Below are positions 9,741 through 21,243 of a stretch of 64,000 bases of DNA, in pieces. The first letter of the stretch is position 1. Each line of letters begins with the position of its first letter. Made by a program: the position numbers and the translations under genes. The DNA comes from Rhizoclosmatium globosum (lineage: Eukaryota; Chytridiomycota; Chytridiomycetes; Chytridiales; Chytriomycetaceae). The stretch spans positions 207,401 to 271,400 of the forward strand of contig MCGO01000059.1 in the NCBI GenBank assembly GCA_002104985.1, read 5' to 3'. The notes beneath the pieces are model-generated. The model saw only the letters and a program-made list of their open reading frames with translations. It was not told the DNA's origin and searched no databases.

Positions 9741-11631
9741 TCATAAAAGCAAACGGCCCGTCAACCCTTCCACAGTCTCTTGATTCCCCCTCGTCACGCA
9801 AATCGAATAGTCCTCTTCTGAAACTAAAACAACAGGAACGCCGCCGACATCTTCACGTGTCTCAATCTCCCCAATCGTCATTACATCATACATCACAGGA
9901 ACAAGCTTCGACCCGGCAACCTCACGCCATCGTTCAAGACCCTTCCGTTCACTTGCATCGGAATTCTTGCTGAGAACGAGTATGATCCAATCTATTCGCG
10001 ACATGTCTGGCACAGAACTGTCTACACTTGTTTTATGTGTCCAAACGGGAAGTGAAGTTCCCACGCGATCGATGATTGCGGATTTGATTGCGGATTCGAG
10101 GTTTCTTGTTATGGGATCTGACGGCGTGGTAGAAGTGGCGGTGGATGTGTTGTGGAGGAATAAGAGTGTGAGGGAAGTTCTTTGGTTTGCAGTTGGTTTC
10201 TTGGTATCCATGTCGTATACGGTGGTGGTTTGTGCAGCTGCAGAGTTTATCGCCGAGAAAACGTTTGGTTGAGATGAGGAATCGTGATTGGGACTCTTTT
10301 TGTCGGGAGATGATGGAGTGGATTCGTGGCGAGGTGCAGAGACGTTGGAAGGTGGACCGCGTGGGAGACGGCCTGAGTTTGTTCGTGATGGGAGGTTGTC
10401 TTCTTTAGTTGGTGTGGTACCAGTGCCCAGTTTGTAAATTTCTGAAGGGGTTCGTGGGAGTGCTTCTGTGGGAACTGGGACTTCGCTGTATACTGGAGGT
10501 GCTTGTTCGAATTCAGAGTCATGAAGTATAGTTGGTGTGGTGGTAATGGCAGGTCCATATAAATCAAAGATGCCGTTGTTCTTGACTGGAACTTCCGAGA
10601 GGAATCCAGTTGGTCTCCTCGCAACCACATTATAACTCGCAAAAGTATCCATTCGTTGTATTCCCGTGTTATACGTAGCCGATGTTTCCATGCGTTGTAA
10701 AGGCGGTTGCAAAGTGTCTTCAGCTTGAGCCTCAACTTTTAGTGCCACAACTTCAAACAAATCAAATCAACTCACATTCCGCGACGGATTTAGCTCTAAG
10801 AATGAGTTCCTCTTCTTCCTGCTGTTGCTTCTTCCGCTTACTTTTATACATGAACCATCCTACAACGATAAGACTGAAAAGTCCCACAAGCCCAACCCCA
10901 ACACCGATAATAAGAGCCATAGAAGTCCCACTGCTTTCCTTCTGCTGTCCGACAGGTACCGCCACCGTGACTGTAACGACCTTATCGACTAATTGAACAA
11001 CTGGTGTTCCATCAATCACGGTTGTCACAGCAACTTTTGTCACTTGTGTTTCAGCCACGATTGTCATTTGAGGGGTATTATCGTTTGTTGGATTCACGTT
11101 TGCAGCTGGATCTGGGTTTTGGTTGTTGTTTGTTGGCGAGCCTATTTGAAGTGGTGTGGTTATTTCATTTGCTTTCCCTGCTTTCCCCGCCTGCTCCTCC
11201 ACTCAATCGATTATTATGTGAAGTCGATGTGTACCTTGGTTTCCTGGACTTCCGCCGTTGTTGCCGCCCGTGTTACTGTTCGAGCCTCCGTTTGAAGGAC
11301 CGCCGTTATTGACTGGTGGAGGAGGTGCAATTGCAGCGGTGGTTGAAGGTGCAGCTGGAACTGGCTGTGGAGGAGGTGGTGCCGCAGAAGTAGGGACAGT
11401 GGGAGATGGTGCAATAGTGGTACGTCCAAGTGCGGCAGTGGTAGTTGCAACAGGTGGCAGAGGTGGTGGTGGTTGTGGATGGTCTGTGATGACACCTCCA
11501 TTTGGATCGCATCGAAATGGCAGTGGATTCAGGGTTATGCATTGTCCCCGTCCAGTGCATTCAGGCTGTGAGTAGCAGATAGTGTCCCATGAGCAGTTGG
11601 ATAATGCGTCTTGAGCACTGGTTCCACAAAA
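9741..11631 (-). CDS. Single-pass membrane protein with Cys-rich ectodomain and unknown cytoplasmic domain (5' exon unresolved)
   Basis: Minus-strand exons 11631-11235, 11177-10776 and 10723-9741 join in frame; the last intron is 52 nt with donor GTGAGT. The first recognised exon begins FCGTSAQDALSNC and has eight more cysteines within about 45 residues, so it parallels the ectodomain of the gene at 7608-8734. A long Pro/Thr/Asn/Gly-rich stalk follows. Then come a membrane helix (ALIIGVGVGLVGLFSLIVVG) and a basic stop-transfer (YKSKRKKQQQ). The cytoplasmic part is about 330 residues. Its last 140 residues form a globular-looking segment (IDWIILVLSKNSDAS, LVPVMYDVMTIGE) that I do not recognise. 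A first exon with signal peptide should lie between 11640 and 11835. Confidence 0.6.
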
Positions 11632-11835
11632 CTATCGAGTATGTGTTACATTAGATGGTTGTCGTGAAGGAATGGAGACGAGGGGACTTGGTAGTGCTTA
11701 CACTCATCCTGAAGAAAAGGGAAGGAGATTGGATCGAATTTAAATGGATGGAAAGACAGAATCTCCACTTTCTCAACGTCACTCTTATCATACCATTTTA
11801 TTGCAATAACTTTATTTCCCAACATATACATTTCG

Positions 11836-13968
11836 TTACACTTCCTTGTACTTGTAATACTCGAGGAACCAGTTGACTCCACTGTACCCGTTCCCAGGTG
11901 CATGTACAATCAAGTCACCCGGTTTATACATTCCCGGTTCCTAAATACAAATAAAAAAAAGATTAGAAACAAACACTTGTATACAAAAACAATAAAGATT
12001 TCGGAATCGATTACCATCGTAACAGCATTAATTAAATTCTGCCGCTCTTGCTCTATTTCCACCAAATGATCCTTAGTTCCTGTTATGTTCTTTTGATGCA
12101 TATGAATAATAGCCCACTGCTCCTGCCAAACATGTTCTCGATGTTCCTCCTCTGTATGGTTTGCATATGATTTCCATGTGGGTAGGAACTCCGTTCGTGT
12201 CCAGTGGCTGTTACGGATAAAGAAGGAACCGGCGTTCATGGCATGTTTGTCGTGGGCTATTATAATATCGGTTTTTGGTTGAAGTATGGGTGGACGTGCG
12301 AGAATGAAGGAGGCCATGATGGCGCGGAGTTCTGCGTCGCCGTTCACTGTTATGGTATATTATTTAGTTGGGATGTTTGAGGGATTCTTAGCAGTCCCGT
12401 CGTCTCTCAGTCACTCACTCTCTCACTCACTCACACTCAAACATTTGTAAAAAACAAAATACTCAACTGATCATAGCATCCCGCCCATCCAAAAGCCAAA
12501 TCCAATCCACCTTCTTCTTCCCCTTACTCTCCTCCCCCAAAATCAAATCCTCAACACTCCACGCCTTCTGCCACACCGCATTCCTCGCAACAACATCCTG
12601 CACAAGCACATGCGAGACCTCCGGATGCAATTTACAAAACCTCGCACGGTTCCCCATCGTCCTGTTCAAGATTTTGGCGTCCGAGTCTCGCGACATGATG
12701 GTCAAGATTGCGAACGTGTGTGTGAATGTGTTTGCACGGACCATGAGGGAGAGGTCTTTGAATGAGGAAGGGATTGGGGCGAGGGTTGTGTATGGGAGGT
12801 GTTTGGATTGGTAGGTGTAGAGAGAATAGATTTGTGATTTCCAGTATGTGTGGATGGGTGCTAAGGGGGAGAGGGGGCTTGTTTCTGTTGTCCAGAAAGA
12901 GTGTGGGATTATGAATGAGGATTTTGAGAGGGCGTGGGGGCGGATTGTTGCATGTTGGAGGTTGTAGGAGTCTGGGAGGGGTGTGTATGGGATGGGGGAA
13001 GATGAAGAGCAGGGGATGGTGGAGAAGTAGGATGTGAGGAAGGATTGATCTCTGTAGTAGTCTGTGAGGTGATTGGGTGTGAGGGAGTTCAAGATCCAGT
13101 TCATACGGTTTGTGGATGGATTGAAGAGGAGAACGGATGAGTCGAGGAACGATTTCCCGAGACCAAAAGAGGGAACAGCACCAAAAAAGCCTGGATCTTG
13201 ACTCGCCAGGTCAAAGAGGGCTGAAGCATTAAACAGAGGAGATACGACGACTGACGGATCCAAGTACAGAATCGAATCGAAAATAGAGTCCAGGCCAAAC
13301 AGGAACAACTTTGACCAGCACACATGATTTGGACACGGTTTATGCGAATCCTCGTCTTGCTCCAAGTTTGATGAATTGAGTGTTGATGAATTGAGTGTTG
13401 ATGAATTTGATGAATGTGAATGCAATGATGGCACTGGCAGAAAAGCTGAGATTGGCGGCAAAGAGAGAAGGCGAGCGCCGACATCTTCGAATGCTTTCTT
13501 TTGCATCTGATTTAAAGGGTTCACGTGGGCAACAATAACCTCGACCTTCTTTTGAGAAGGAGACAGAGACGACCTTGAATTGAATGAATAAGCAAGCAGA
13601 AGAGCATCGGCAAGGTGTGTATCGAATGCATCAAGCTGAGCTGTCTCTGGATCAAAGAGGGTAATAACAGCATCCTTCGATCGCAGGGGTCTCAGCTCGA
13701 GCGATGGACTCAGTTGCACCTTCAAAGTAAACTCTGTTTCTTGGTTTGGCAGTAGTTGTGGTAGTGGTGGTGGTGGCCGGTCAAGATCACACCCAACTTT
13801 GAATGCACTTGTACCACTTGTTGTTGATGTTCCAGTTGAATCAGAAGCAGTTGTCTCGTGGATCTTGTCTTTGGAGCTCAGAATTCCAAGTTCAACAAAC
13901 AAAAGACAAAGTGCCAGAATTGTCACTGCGACTACAATCTGAAATGTGCGTTGGTTCGTTGGATTCAT
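11836..13968 (-). CDS. GT34 family glycosyltransferase (GMA12/MNN10-like), type II membrane protein
   Basis: Minus-strand exons 13968-12468, 12346-12015 and 11940-11836 give 645 residues. An N-terminal signal anchor (IVVAVTILALCLLFVELGIL) fits a Golgi type II enzyme. A first half with NHVCWSKLFLFGLDSIFDSI and ILYLDPSVVVSPLFNAS looks like a second glycosyltransferase-like A-type fold. The C-terminal half is GT34: WIWLLDGRDAMIMN across the first splice, NAGSFFIRNSHW, EQWAIIHMHQ and KPGDLIVHAPG. GT34 enzymes add galactose or mannose to glycans in the Golgi. Oddly, the usual DxD of this family (LDxDA) appears as DGRD, with one extra residue. The tandem fold in the N-terminal half is inference. 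Confidence 0.8.
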
Positions 13969-14336
13969 CGCTCTGACTTGAAACTCAATTCACAGAGAGT
14001 CTAAAAATAGATGCCAAAAAAGTACAAGGGGCTTATCCCATGCTTTAATTGAAAAAGAAGAGAACTCCGTCTCTTTTTCTATCATTTCTATCTTTACTAT
14101 TAATTATCGTAACTTGAATTGCAGTACATGACTTCCACCCCTGTTTTTTTCTTTCCAAGCTGTTGCAAACCTGCTTTGTTGTTTATTGGGAACCCTCCTA
14201 TATGTCATGCAAATCACAAAGGAGAGGTCAAGTTTCTGGGAGAGTGTGGTCAAGTTGAGCCAAGCCCAAAATGGTGGCGATATCACTGTCTCTTTGTTTT
14301 TTGGGGAAATCTGAAAAAGATCTTCTGAAACGTGGA
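13969..14336. promoter_or_regulatory. Divergent promoter region, GT34 gene / ABCC gene
   Basis: 368 bases between two divergently transcribed genes. No further gene is supported. An upstream in-frame ATG at 14271 would extend the ABCC protein by 22 residues. Confidence 0.4.
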
Positions 14337-17300
14337 ATGGACGTTCGGGTTACTGCTACTGTGCTGGCAGCGTGTCTGTCTGCATTTGTATTGAGTCTAT
14401 TATTGAAGGGCAAATCATCGAGAAGAAGTACTGCACGAAATGGTAGAGTGTTTGTTTGACAGCATTACCAATCAACCGCTGACCATTCTGTTAGACGAAA
14501 CCTCGCCCCTTCTTCCTTCAACCGAGACTAATGAACCGACCGAATCTGAAACTACTACTACCACCAATCCTTGGCTTACCAACAGTCTGCTTGGACTTGC
14601 CTGTGCAGTGCAAGCAGGCCAACTGATAGCGCTGTCAACAACCTCCAAGACCCCCCTCTTGGACCTTCTACCAATCATATTTGAGCTAGTAGCACTCTTC
14701 GGAGCCCTACTGGCCCCGAAAGTGCCACTTATTTTTGGTTGTTTCCTTGTCCCAGTTGACTTGATTGTGTCAGCCACAATGCCCATCACACCAACACGTG
14801 CCCTGTCCCTCCTCGCATCCCTCGCCCTCCTCTCAACCCTTTTCTACTCGCACTTCACTTTCCTCGACGTGTCAATCCAATCCACAAACGACGCAACACG
14901 CACCCGCGGAGCCATGATTCCTCCCCCAGAACCAGAATCCGCATTCAAGGGCGGGAAGTTCTTTGAAGTCCTGTACTTCACGTGGATGAATCCGCTTATG
15001 CGTGAAGGTTCCAGACGGCCGTTGAAGCTTGAAGACCTGCCTGCACTGCCGGACCCGGAACGCGCTAGCACTGCCGTGCACCGATTTAAGGAGTTTAAAC
15101 AACGGTACTCGAAACTGTGGCTTGCACTTCTTGCCTCGGAGTCCAGTGCTTTTTCTGTTCAGTTTGTGATTGCTACGGCGTCAACGCTGTTTGGTCTTGC
15201 CGGGCCGTACTTTTTATACAGAATCACGGGGTATATCCAGGATCCTGTTCCTGGCGTGCCTGTCTTTCTGTTTGCTATTGCGTTTGGTGCGGTTACGGGA
15301 CTGAGAGCATTATGTGATAACCATGCATGGCATATGGCCCGAAAGATGTCGATTAGAATCAAGGCTGTCCTTGTGAATGAGATTTATTGTAAATCTTTGA
15401 AGCGAATTCCGAGTGGCGGTGCTGCTGATTCGGGGGAGAAGAAGGAGAATGAAGGAAAGGAGGGGGAGGATGAAGAAGATGATGCGAGTGTTGGAAAGAT
15501 TGTTTCGTTGATGAGTACCGATGCGGAAACGATTCGTGACTCGTTGCCTGAGTTGTATGATATTGTGTTGATGCCGCTTCATATTGCGTCGGCTGTTGCT
15601 GGTTTGTTGTACGTTGTTGGCTGGCCTGCACTTGCTGGATTAGCTGTCATGGTGTTTTCGTTGCCATTGACTTACTGGAATTCGAAATGGAATATTCGAG
15701 TCTATGAAAAGTTGATGGCTGCTAAAGATGGACGTACAAATGTCGTGAATGAAGTGTTGCAAGGAATTCGTATCATCAAGGTAATGATTTACTCCTCTTT
15801 CCGCTTTGTTTTACTTATATGTTTTACTTATATCCTTTGTAGTACTTTGCTTGGGAAAAGAAGTTCCTCGAGAAAATAAATCAAGCACGAGACAAGGAAA
15901 TGCGTACCTTGATTGAAATGTACCTCAACGGTGCAGCAAACACTTTCATCTGGCTCATGACTCCTCTCATTGTCTCCTTCGTCACCCTAACAACCCTCAC
16001 GAAAGTCGCTGGAAAAGAACTCGACGCCCAACTTGCTTTCACATGTCTCTCCCTCTTCAACAGCTTACGTATCCCACTTATGGTGTTGCCATACATCATC
16101 AGCGACGTGTTCCAGTTGAAGGTTGCGTTCCGCCGTATTACAAAGTTTTTGGATCAGGAAGAGTTGGAAAAGTATGTTGATGTTGAAGGAAAGAAGCAGG
16201 CGGATTCGGAGGGTGACGTTGCGATTGGGTTTAAAGCGGGTTGGTATAAATGGTATTCTGGAGATGAAAAGACTGTTAAGGTGGAAGAAGCTACCGAACG
16301 GACTCCTTTGCTGGCTGCGAGTGCTTCGAGCGCTTCTTTGTCGACTATGACTGCACCTGTTTCTGCTGTCAACACTGCTTTCACGCTTCGGGATTTGAAT
16401 GTAAACTTTCCTGTTGGCGCTTTGAGTGTCATTGTAGGCCCAACTGGTGAGAACTCTGCTATACAAATCTTTCTCCACTTTCTTTACTTACAAGATTTAT
16501 AGGATCCGGAAAATCGTCTCTCCTCCAAGCCCTCCTCGGTGAAATGAAACGTCTCCAAGGATCCTCGCACCTCCCTGCAAGTGTCGCCTACGTTGCCCAA
16601 ACCTCATGGCTCCAAAACGAAACCATCCGAAACAATATCCTCTTTGGCGAACCATACGACGCTGTTCGATACGACCAAGTCATCAAAGCATGTGCTCTCG
16701 TCAAAGACTTGGAGACGCTTGAAGCCGGAGATTTGACTGAGATTGGAGAGAAGGGAATTAACCTCTCTGGAGGACAGAAGCAACGTGTCAGTCTTGCTCG
16801 TGCTGTTTATTCCTCAGCCAGTGTTATTCTGTTGGATGACCCACTTTCTGCTGTTGACGCTCCAACTGCAAAGTGGCTGTTTGAGAAGGCGATTTGTGGA
16901 CCGCTTTTGAAGGGACGTACGAGAGTTCTCGTCACGCATGCGACTGGGTTGGTGTTGAGAGGGAAGCAGGTGAAGTACATGGTGGCTGTGTCGAGTGGAT
17001 CGTTGCTTGGTGCTGGACCTGTGAGAGATGTTGTTCGGATTCCCGGTGTTGCTGCTGTTGTTGGTGTTGAATCTGGTGATGGAAGTGGAGAGTTGGAGAA
17101 GAAGGCGAGTAGTAGCTCGTTGAACACTGTGTTTGCGCATGACTCTGATTCGAGTGATGAAGAGGAGAGTGACGTTATGGAGGAAGTGGATGTTGCTGCA
17201 TTGAAGGATTATGCGAATGGAAAGACTGCTGAGAGTGCGAAACTTATTGATACAGAGGCGAACGCTACCGGAGCTACGAAGCTTAAGTATTATGCTTTGT

Positions 17301-19398
17301 ATCTGGGTCGTGCTGGTGGTATTATCTTCCTGGGACTGTTGATGCTTTTCAACGCTTCTGACCGTGGAATCATGATTTTCAACGATTACTGGCTCAAGTT
17401 GTGGGCTGATGCATATGAAGCTGTTAAGGGTAATGGAACCACAACTCTTGGTGGCGGAGCTATGTTTGGTTCTTTGGCTATGAACCAGGGTGTTGGTTGG
17501 ACTGATGCTTTGGTTTCTTCAAAGAGTATGTTTGGAGTTTTGCAGGCATCTGTTCAAACTAGTGCCATTAATGTCTTGAATGTTGGCGAAACTGGTGTCG
17601 ATGTGGACTATTACATTCGCATCTATGCTTTGATTAGTTGCGTTTGGGTCTGTGCTTTCTTAACTGGTGAGTTTTGAATATCTACTCTGAGGTGTTTTGT
17701 AAGTCTTACCTTTGGTTTACAGCTTTCGCCGTTCGATCTTGGGGATCTTACCGTGCATCCAAGAAGTTCCACTCTGTCTTGATTGAGAGAATTATTTATG
17801 CCCCAATGCGTTTCTTCGACACTACACCTATTGGTCGTATTCTCAACAGGTTTGTGCTATCAAGGGTGTTAAAAGGTGTCAAACTAACTTCCACATGCAG
17901 GGCCACCAAGGATATCTCTGTCATTGACAACGGAGTCATGCGCAACTTTGAAGAGTTTATTGGAACAATCTTTGACGCACTCGCTGTCTTATCCGTCGTT
18001 GTTGCCGTCACTCCTACATTCCTCATTACCCTCTTCCCTATCCTCTTCATCTACTACTCAGTCTCTTCCAAATTCCTCGCAACCCAGCGAGAAATCAAGA
18101 GACTCGATTCATCAACCCGAAGCCCCATTTACTCCATGTTCAGTGAAACCCTTGTTGGTGTATCCACCATCCGTGCATACGGATCCGAACAACGCTTCAT
18201 GACTGAAAACTTGGACCGTGTCGACACCAACCACCGCGCCTTCTTCTACATGTGGGCCGCAAACCGTTGGTTCGGAACCCGTATCTCCACAATCGCAAGT
18301 TTGGTCATCCTGATTTCCGCTGTGGGTACAGTCGCCATGCGCGATGTAATTGGTGCTGGACTTGCAGGGCTGAGTTTGACGTGGACGTTGAGTTTGACGG
18401 ACTATTTGGTCTGGATTGTGCGTATCCAGGCGCAGCTTGAAATGAACATGAATGCTGTGGAGAGAGTCGCGGAGTATAGTGAAATTGAGCAGGAGAGGCC
18501 AGCTGTGATTGAAGGAAGCAGGCCACCATCAAACTGGCCTTCAAAGGGAAGCTTGTCTGTGCAAGGGTTGGAGATGAGGTATGCGCCAGACCAGCCTGCT
18601 GTTTTGTCGGATGTTTCGTTCCAAGTTCAAGGTGGAGAGAAGGTTGGAATTGTTGGACGTACTGGAGCTGGAAAGTCTTCTTTGTCTCTGTCGTTGTTCC
18701 GTATCGTCGAACCAAGCCAGGGAACTATTTCTATCGATGGCATTGATATCTCCACATTGGGATTGTTTGATTTGCGGTCCAAGATTACAATGATTCCGCA
18801 AGACCCAATCCTCTTTGCTGGAACCATTCGATCCAACCTGGATCCATTCAATGAGTACGATGATGCTACACTTTGGACGTCGTTGAAGCAGGTTCGCTTC
18901 TTGGAGAGTATGCAGTCTCTATCATCAAAGGAGACTAGTGGTGGAAAGATGGAAAAGAGCAACAGCGAGGCAACACTTGACGAAACAGCCTCTGAAATGT
19001 CTGAGTCTACAAGAACTGGAGTTACTCTGGAAGCAGCTGTAGCAGAAGGAGGAAACAACTTTTCTCAAGGACAACGACAGCTATTGTGTCTTGCCCGTGC
19101 TCTTTTGAAGTCCAGTACTTTGACTGTCTTTGACGAAGCTACTGCGTCTGTGGATAACGAGACTGATGCGAATATTCAGTTGGCAATGCGAGGACCTTCG
19201 TTTGCTGGCAAGACGCTCTTGGTCATTGCACACCGTTTGAGAACTGTATGTGATTATGATAAAATCTTGGTGTTGGAGAAGGGACGCGTTGCCCAGTTTG
19301 GTACGCCGCTGGAGTTGATGCAACAGGAAGGAATCTTCCAAAACATGTGTAAGGATTCTGGAGAGTATGATTATTTGATGGAAATGGCTCGTAAATAG
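14337..19398 (+). CDS. ABCC (MRP-type) full ABC transporter
   Basis: Six exons: 14337-14442, 14495-15780, 15843-16446, 16503-17666, 17723-17849 and 17901-19398, giving 1594 residues. The 52-nt first intron joins a short hydrophobic first exon (MDVRVTATVLAACLS) to DETSPLLPST. NBD1 has Walker A GPTGSGKSS across a splice, signature LSGGQKQR and Walker B VILLDDPLSAVD. NBD2 has GRTGAGKSS, FSQGQRQL and LTVFDEATASVD. Asp after the NBD1 Walker B, with Glu in NBD2, is the known ABCC asymmetry (NBD1 catalytically weak). The motif FYFTWMNPLM-like (LYFTWMNPLMREG) also fits ABCC. Acidic Ser-rich inserts lie after NBD1 and inside NBD2. It probably exports conjugates or xenobiotics at the vacuole or plasma membrane. 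Confidence 0.93.
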
Positions 19399-19513
19399 GG
19401 TCCCCCCCCCCATAATTGGCATAGAAACTTTTAAAATAAAGTTTTGATTTTTAAAACGATTTCTTTTAAGTTCTTCTTTTATCTTCTTGTGAAAATAAAT
19501 AAATAACGTTAAA

Positions 19514-21127
19514 ATGCAAGGATTGAACCACACCCAGTCACAGTCTCTTCTGTCTCAAATCGCTGAACAGAATGATTTAATTGCGGCCCAGAAAGCGCAA
19601 ATTGAAGCACTTCTTGGACTGTATACAAGTACAGTTGGTGATGCATTGGCTACCAGGCACACATCATCTGATTCGCCTGAACCTGTAGACTTTGAACATG
19701 AACATGAACTTAGACTTGAACTTGATAACAAAGTAGTCCAAGAAGATATGTGTGATCAAATACACTCATTCGAGGGCCAGTCTGATCAAACAAGTTCAAC
19801 AAACACTCTTTGGTCTCCTTCTTCTCCTTCTTCTCCTTCTTCAACAACTAGAAAGCGACAACGATCTGCTTCGATTTCGTATTCAGACGATGAAAAGGAT
19901 CAATTCAATCCATGGCGCACTTGTTCGCATTTAACCTCAAATGCCTACGAAAGCGATCAAGAAACTACTACACTAAAAGGAACCTCGTTCAGTAACTGTT
20001 ACAGATCTAGTTTTGGCTCTGCTTTCGATTCGCATCTTCAAAACAGATCTGTTGAATTGGAGGACAATCATGAACAACAGTCTTCCGAATCTGATTTCGA
20101 AGGAGGGCGATGCTGTATAGACTGGAATCAAGATCATATCGATAACGTTACTCAAGCAGCCGCGTCAAAATTGTTGGAATACGGAGCAGTGTACATTGAA
20201 AACGTTCTCACAGCTCGAGAATGCCTTGTCTTGCAAGAAATGATGCAACCTGCAACGAAACGCTCAACAGCAGAAAAGATCCAAGGCAACACAACTCAAT
20301 CCACCATCAACAAACGAGCCGCTGGATGTCGCACGCTCTTCTCTGCCATTGAAAACGTGCTGGAACGTGTATCTCAATCTGCATTTCCAGACAAGAATAT
20401 GCAGGTCCACAAGGACGCTGCATTACTCTCGAAACCAACACATGACAAGACGAAACAAGCGTGGCACTGTGACGCCCTCTTCAGCACAAGTGTACGCGCA
20501 CTATTCAATGTAGGAGACCTTTGCAGTTCGACAGAGTTCCTGCCTCGCTCGGTACTAGGCCCGCCTTTCACGCAGGACTTGAGGAAATCGGATTACCTCT
20601 CCGATGAGCAACTTCGAAATCCGGAAACGAGGGAAAAGATTGAAGCGAAATTCAAGTTTCTTTTGATGGATCAAGACCGGTTTTCGTATGCGTCGTTGGA
20701 ACACTTGGCGCGTCCGATGAAAAGTACGGGTGAGAAGTGTTTTCTGTACCAATTGGCAAACGTCTGAATTGCGAATACAGGTCTTAAGCCTGGTTCTATG
20801 ATTATATTCCTGGGCGATCAGCCTCACCGTGGACCTGCTGGCTATTTCAACACGTTGTCGCCCTCGGCAATACAACAACCACAACCGCAAAAGCGAAACT
20901 TGATTTTCATGACCGCCAACCCAGAGGGTGTGAATCCCGAAAGTAAACTTCAGTTCCACGCATTACAGGTCGCGCTTATGCTGTACGGGAACAGCAAGAA
21001 ACGCGCTGATTCCATGATTTTCCCGTTATTGAAGAGGTATGAAGAAGCAAAGCTGTCTCCGAGTTTGGAGTCTCATGGGCCTAAGGAGTTGAAATGGCGG
21101 TATAATCTTTGGCGAAGAATCAATTGA
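19514..21127 (+). CDS. Putative 2OG-Fe(II) dioxygenase with low-complexity N-terminus
   Basis: Exons 19514-20729 and 20781-21127 (51-nt intron, donor GTGAGA) give 520 residues. Residues 1-200 start with a short coiled coil (LLSQIAEQNDLIAAQKAQIE), then are Ser/Glu-rich and probably disordered. The C-terminal half has AWHCDALFSTSVRALFNVGD, an HxD metal pair in a beta-strand setting. About 110 residues later comes FLGDQPHRGPAGYFN, which would give the distal His, and then RNLIFMTANP. This order fits the jelly-roll 2-oxoglutarate and iron oxygenases. Substrate unknown. The 3' end lies 117 bases before the start I chose for the next gene. Confidence 0.6.
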
Positions 21128-21243
21128 TCTCGATGTGGGACTTTACTTCTTTTCCTTTTTCAGTAAACGATTGTCGAAGGAAGCAAAGTCGTTTTTTAGG
21201 CGGGTGGCTCAAAAAAAAAAGCACCCCTTTCAAAAAAGAACAG

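Noticed and set aside
9741..10180. TIR-like reading of the C-terminal domain (WIILVLSKNSDAS)
   Set aside because: Only one strand resembles TIR; the catalytic Glu and box 1 are not evident.
10749..10775. 25-nt intron in the second Cys-rich membrane gene
   Set aside because: Too short to splice. A 52-nt intron from the same donor to CAAG at 10724 keeps the frame.
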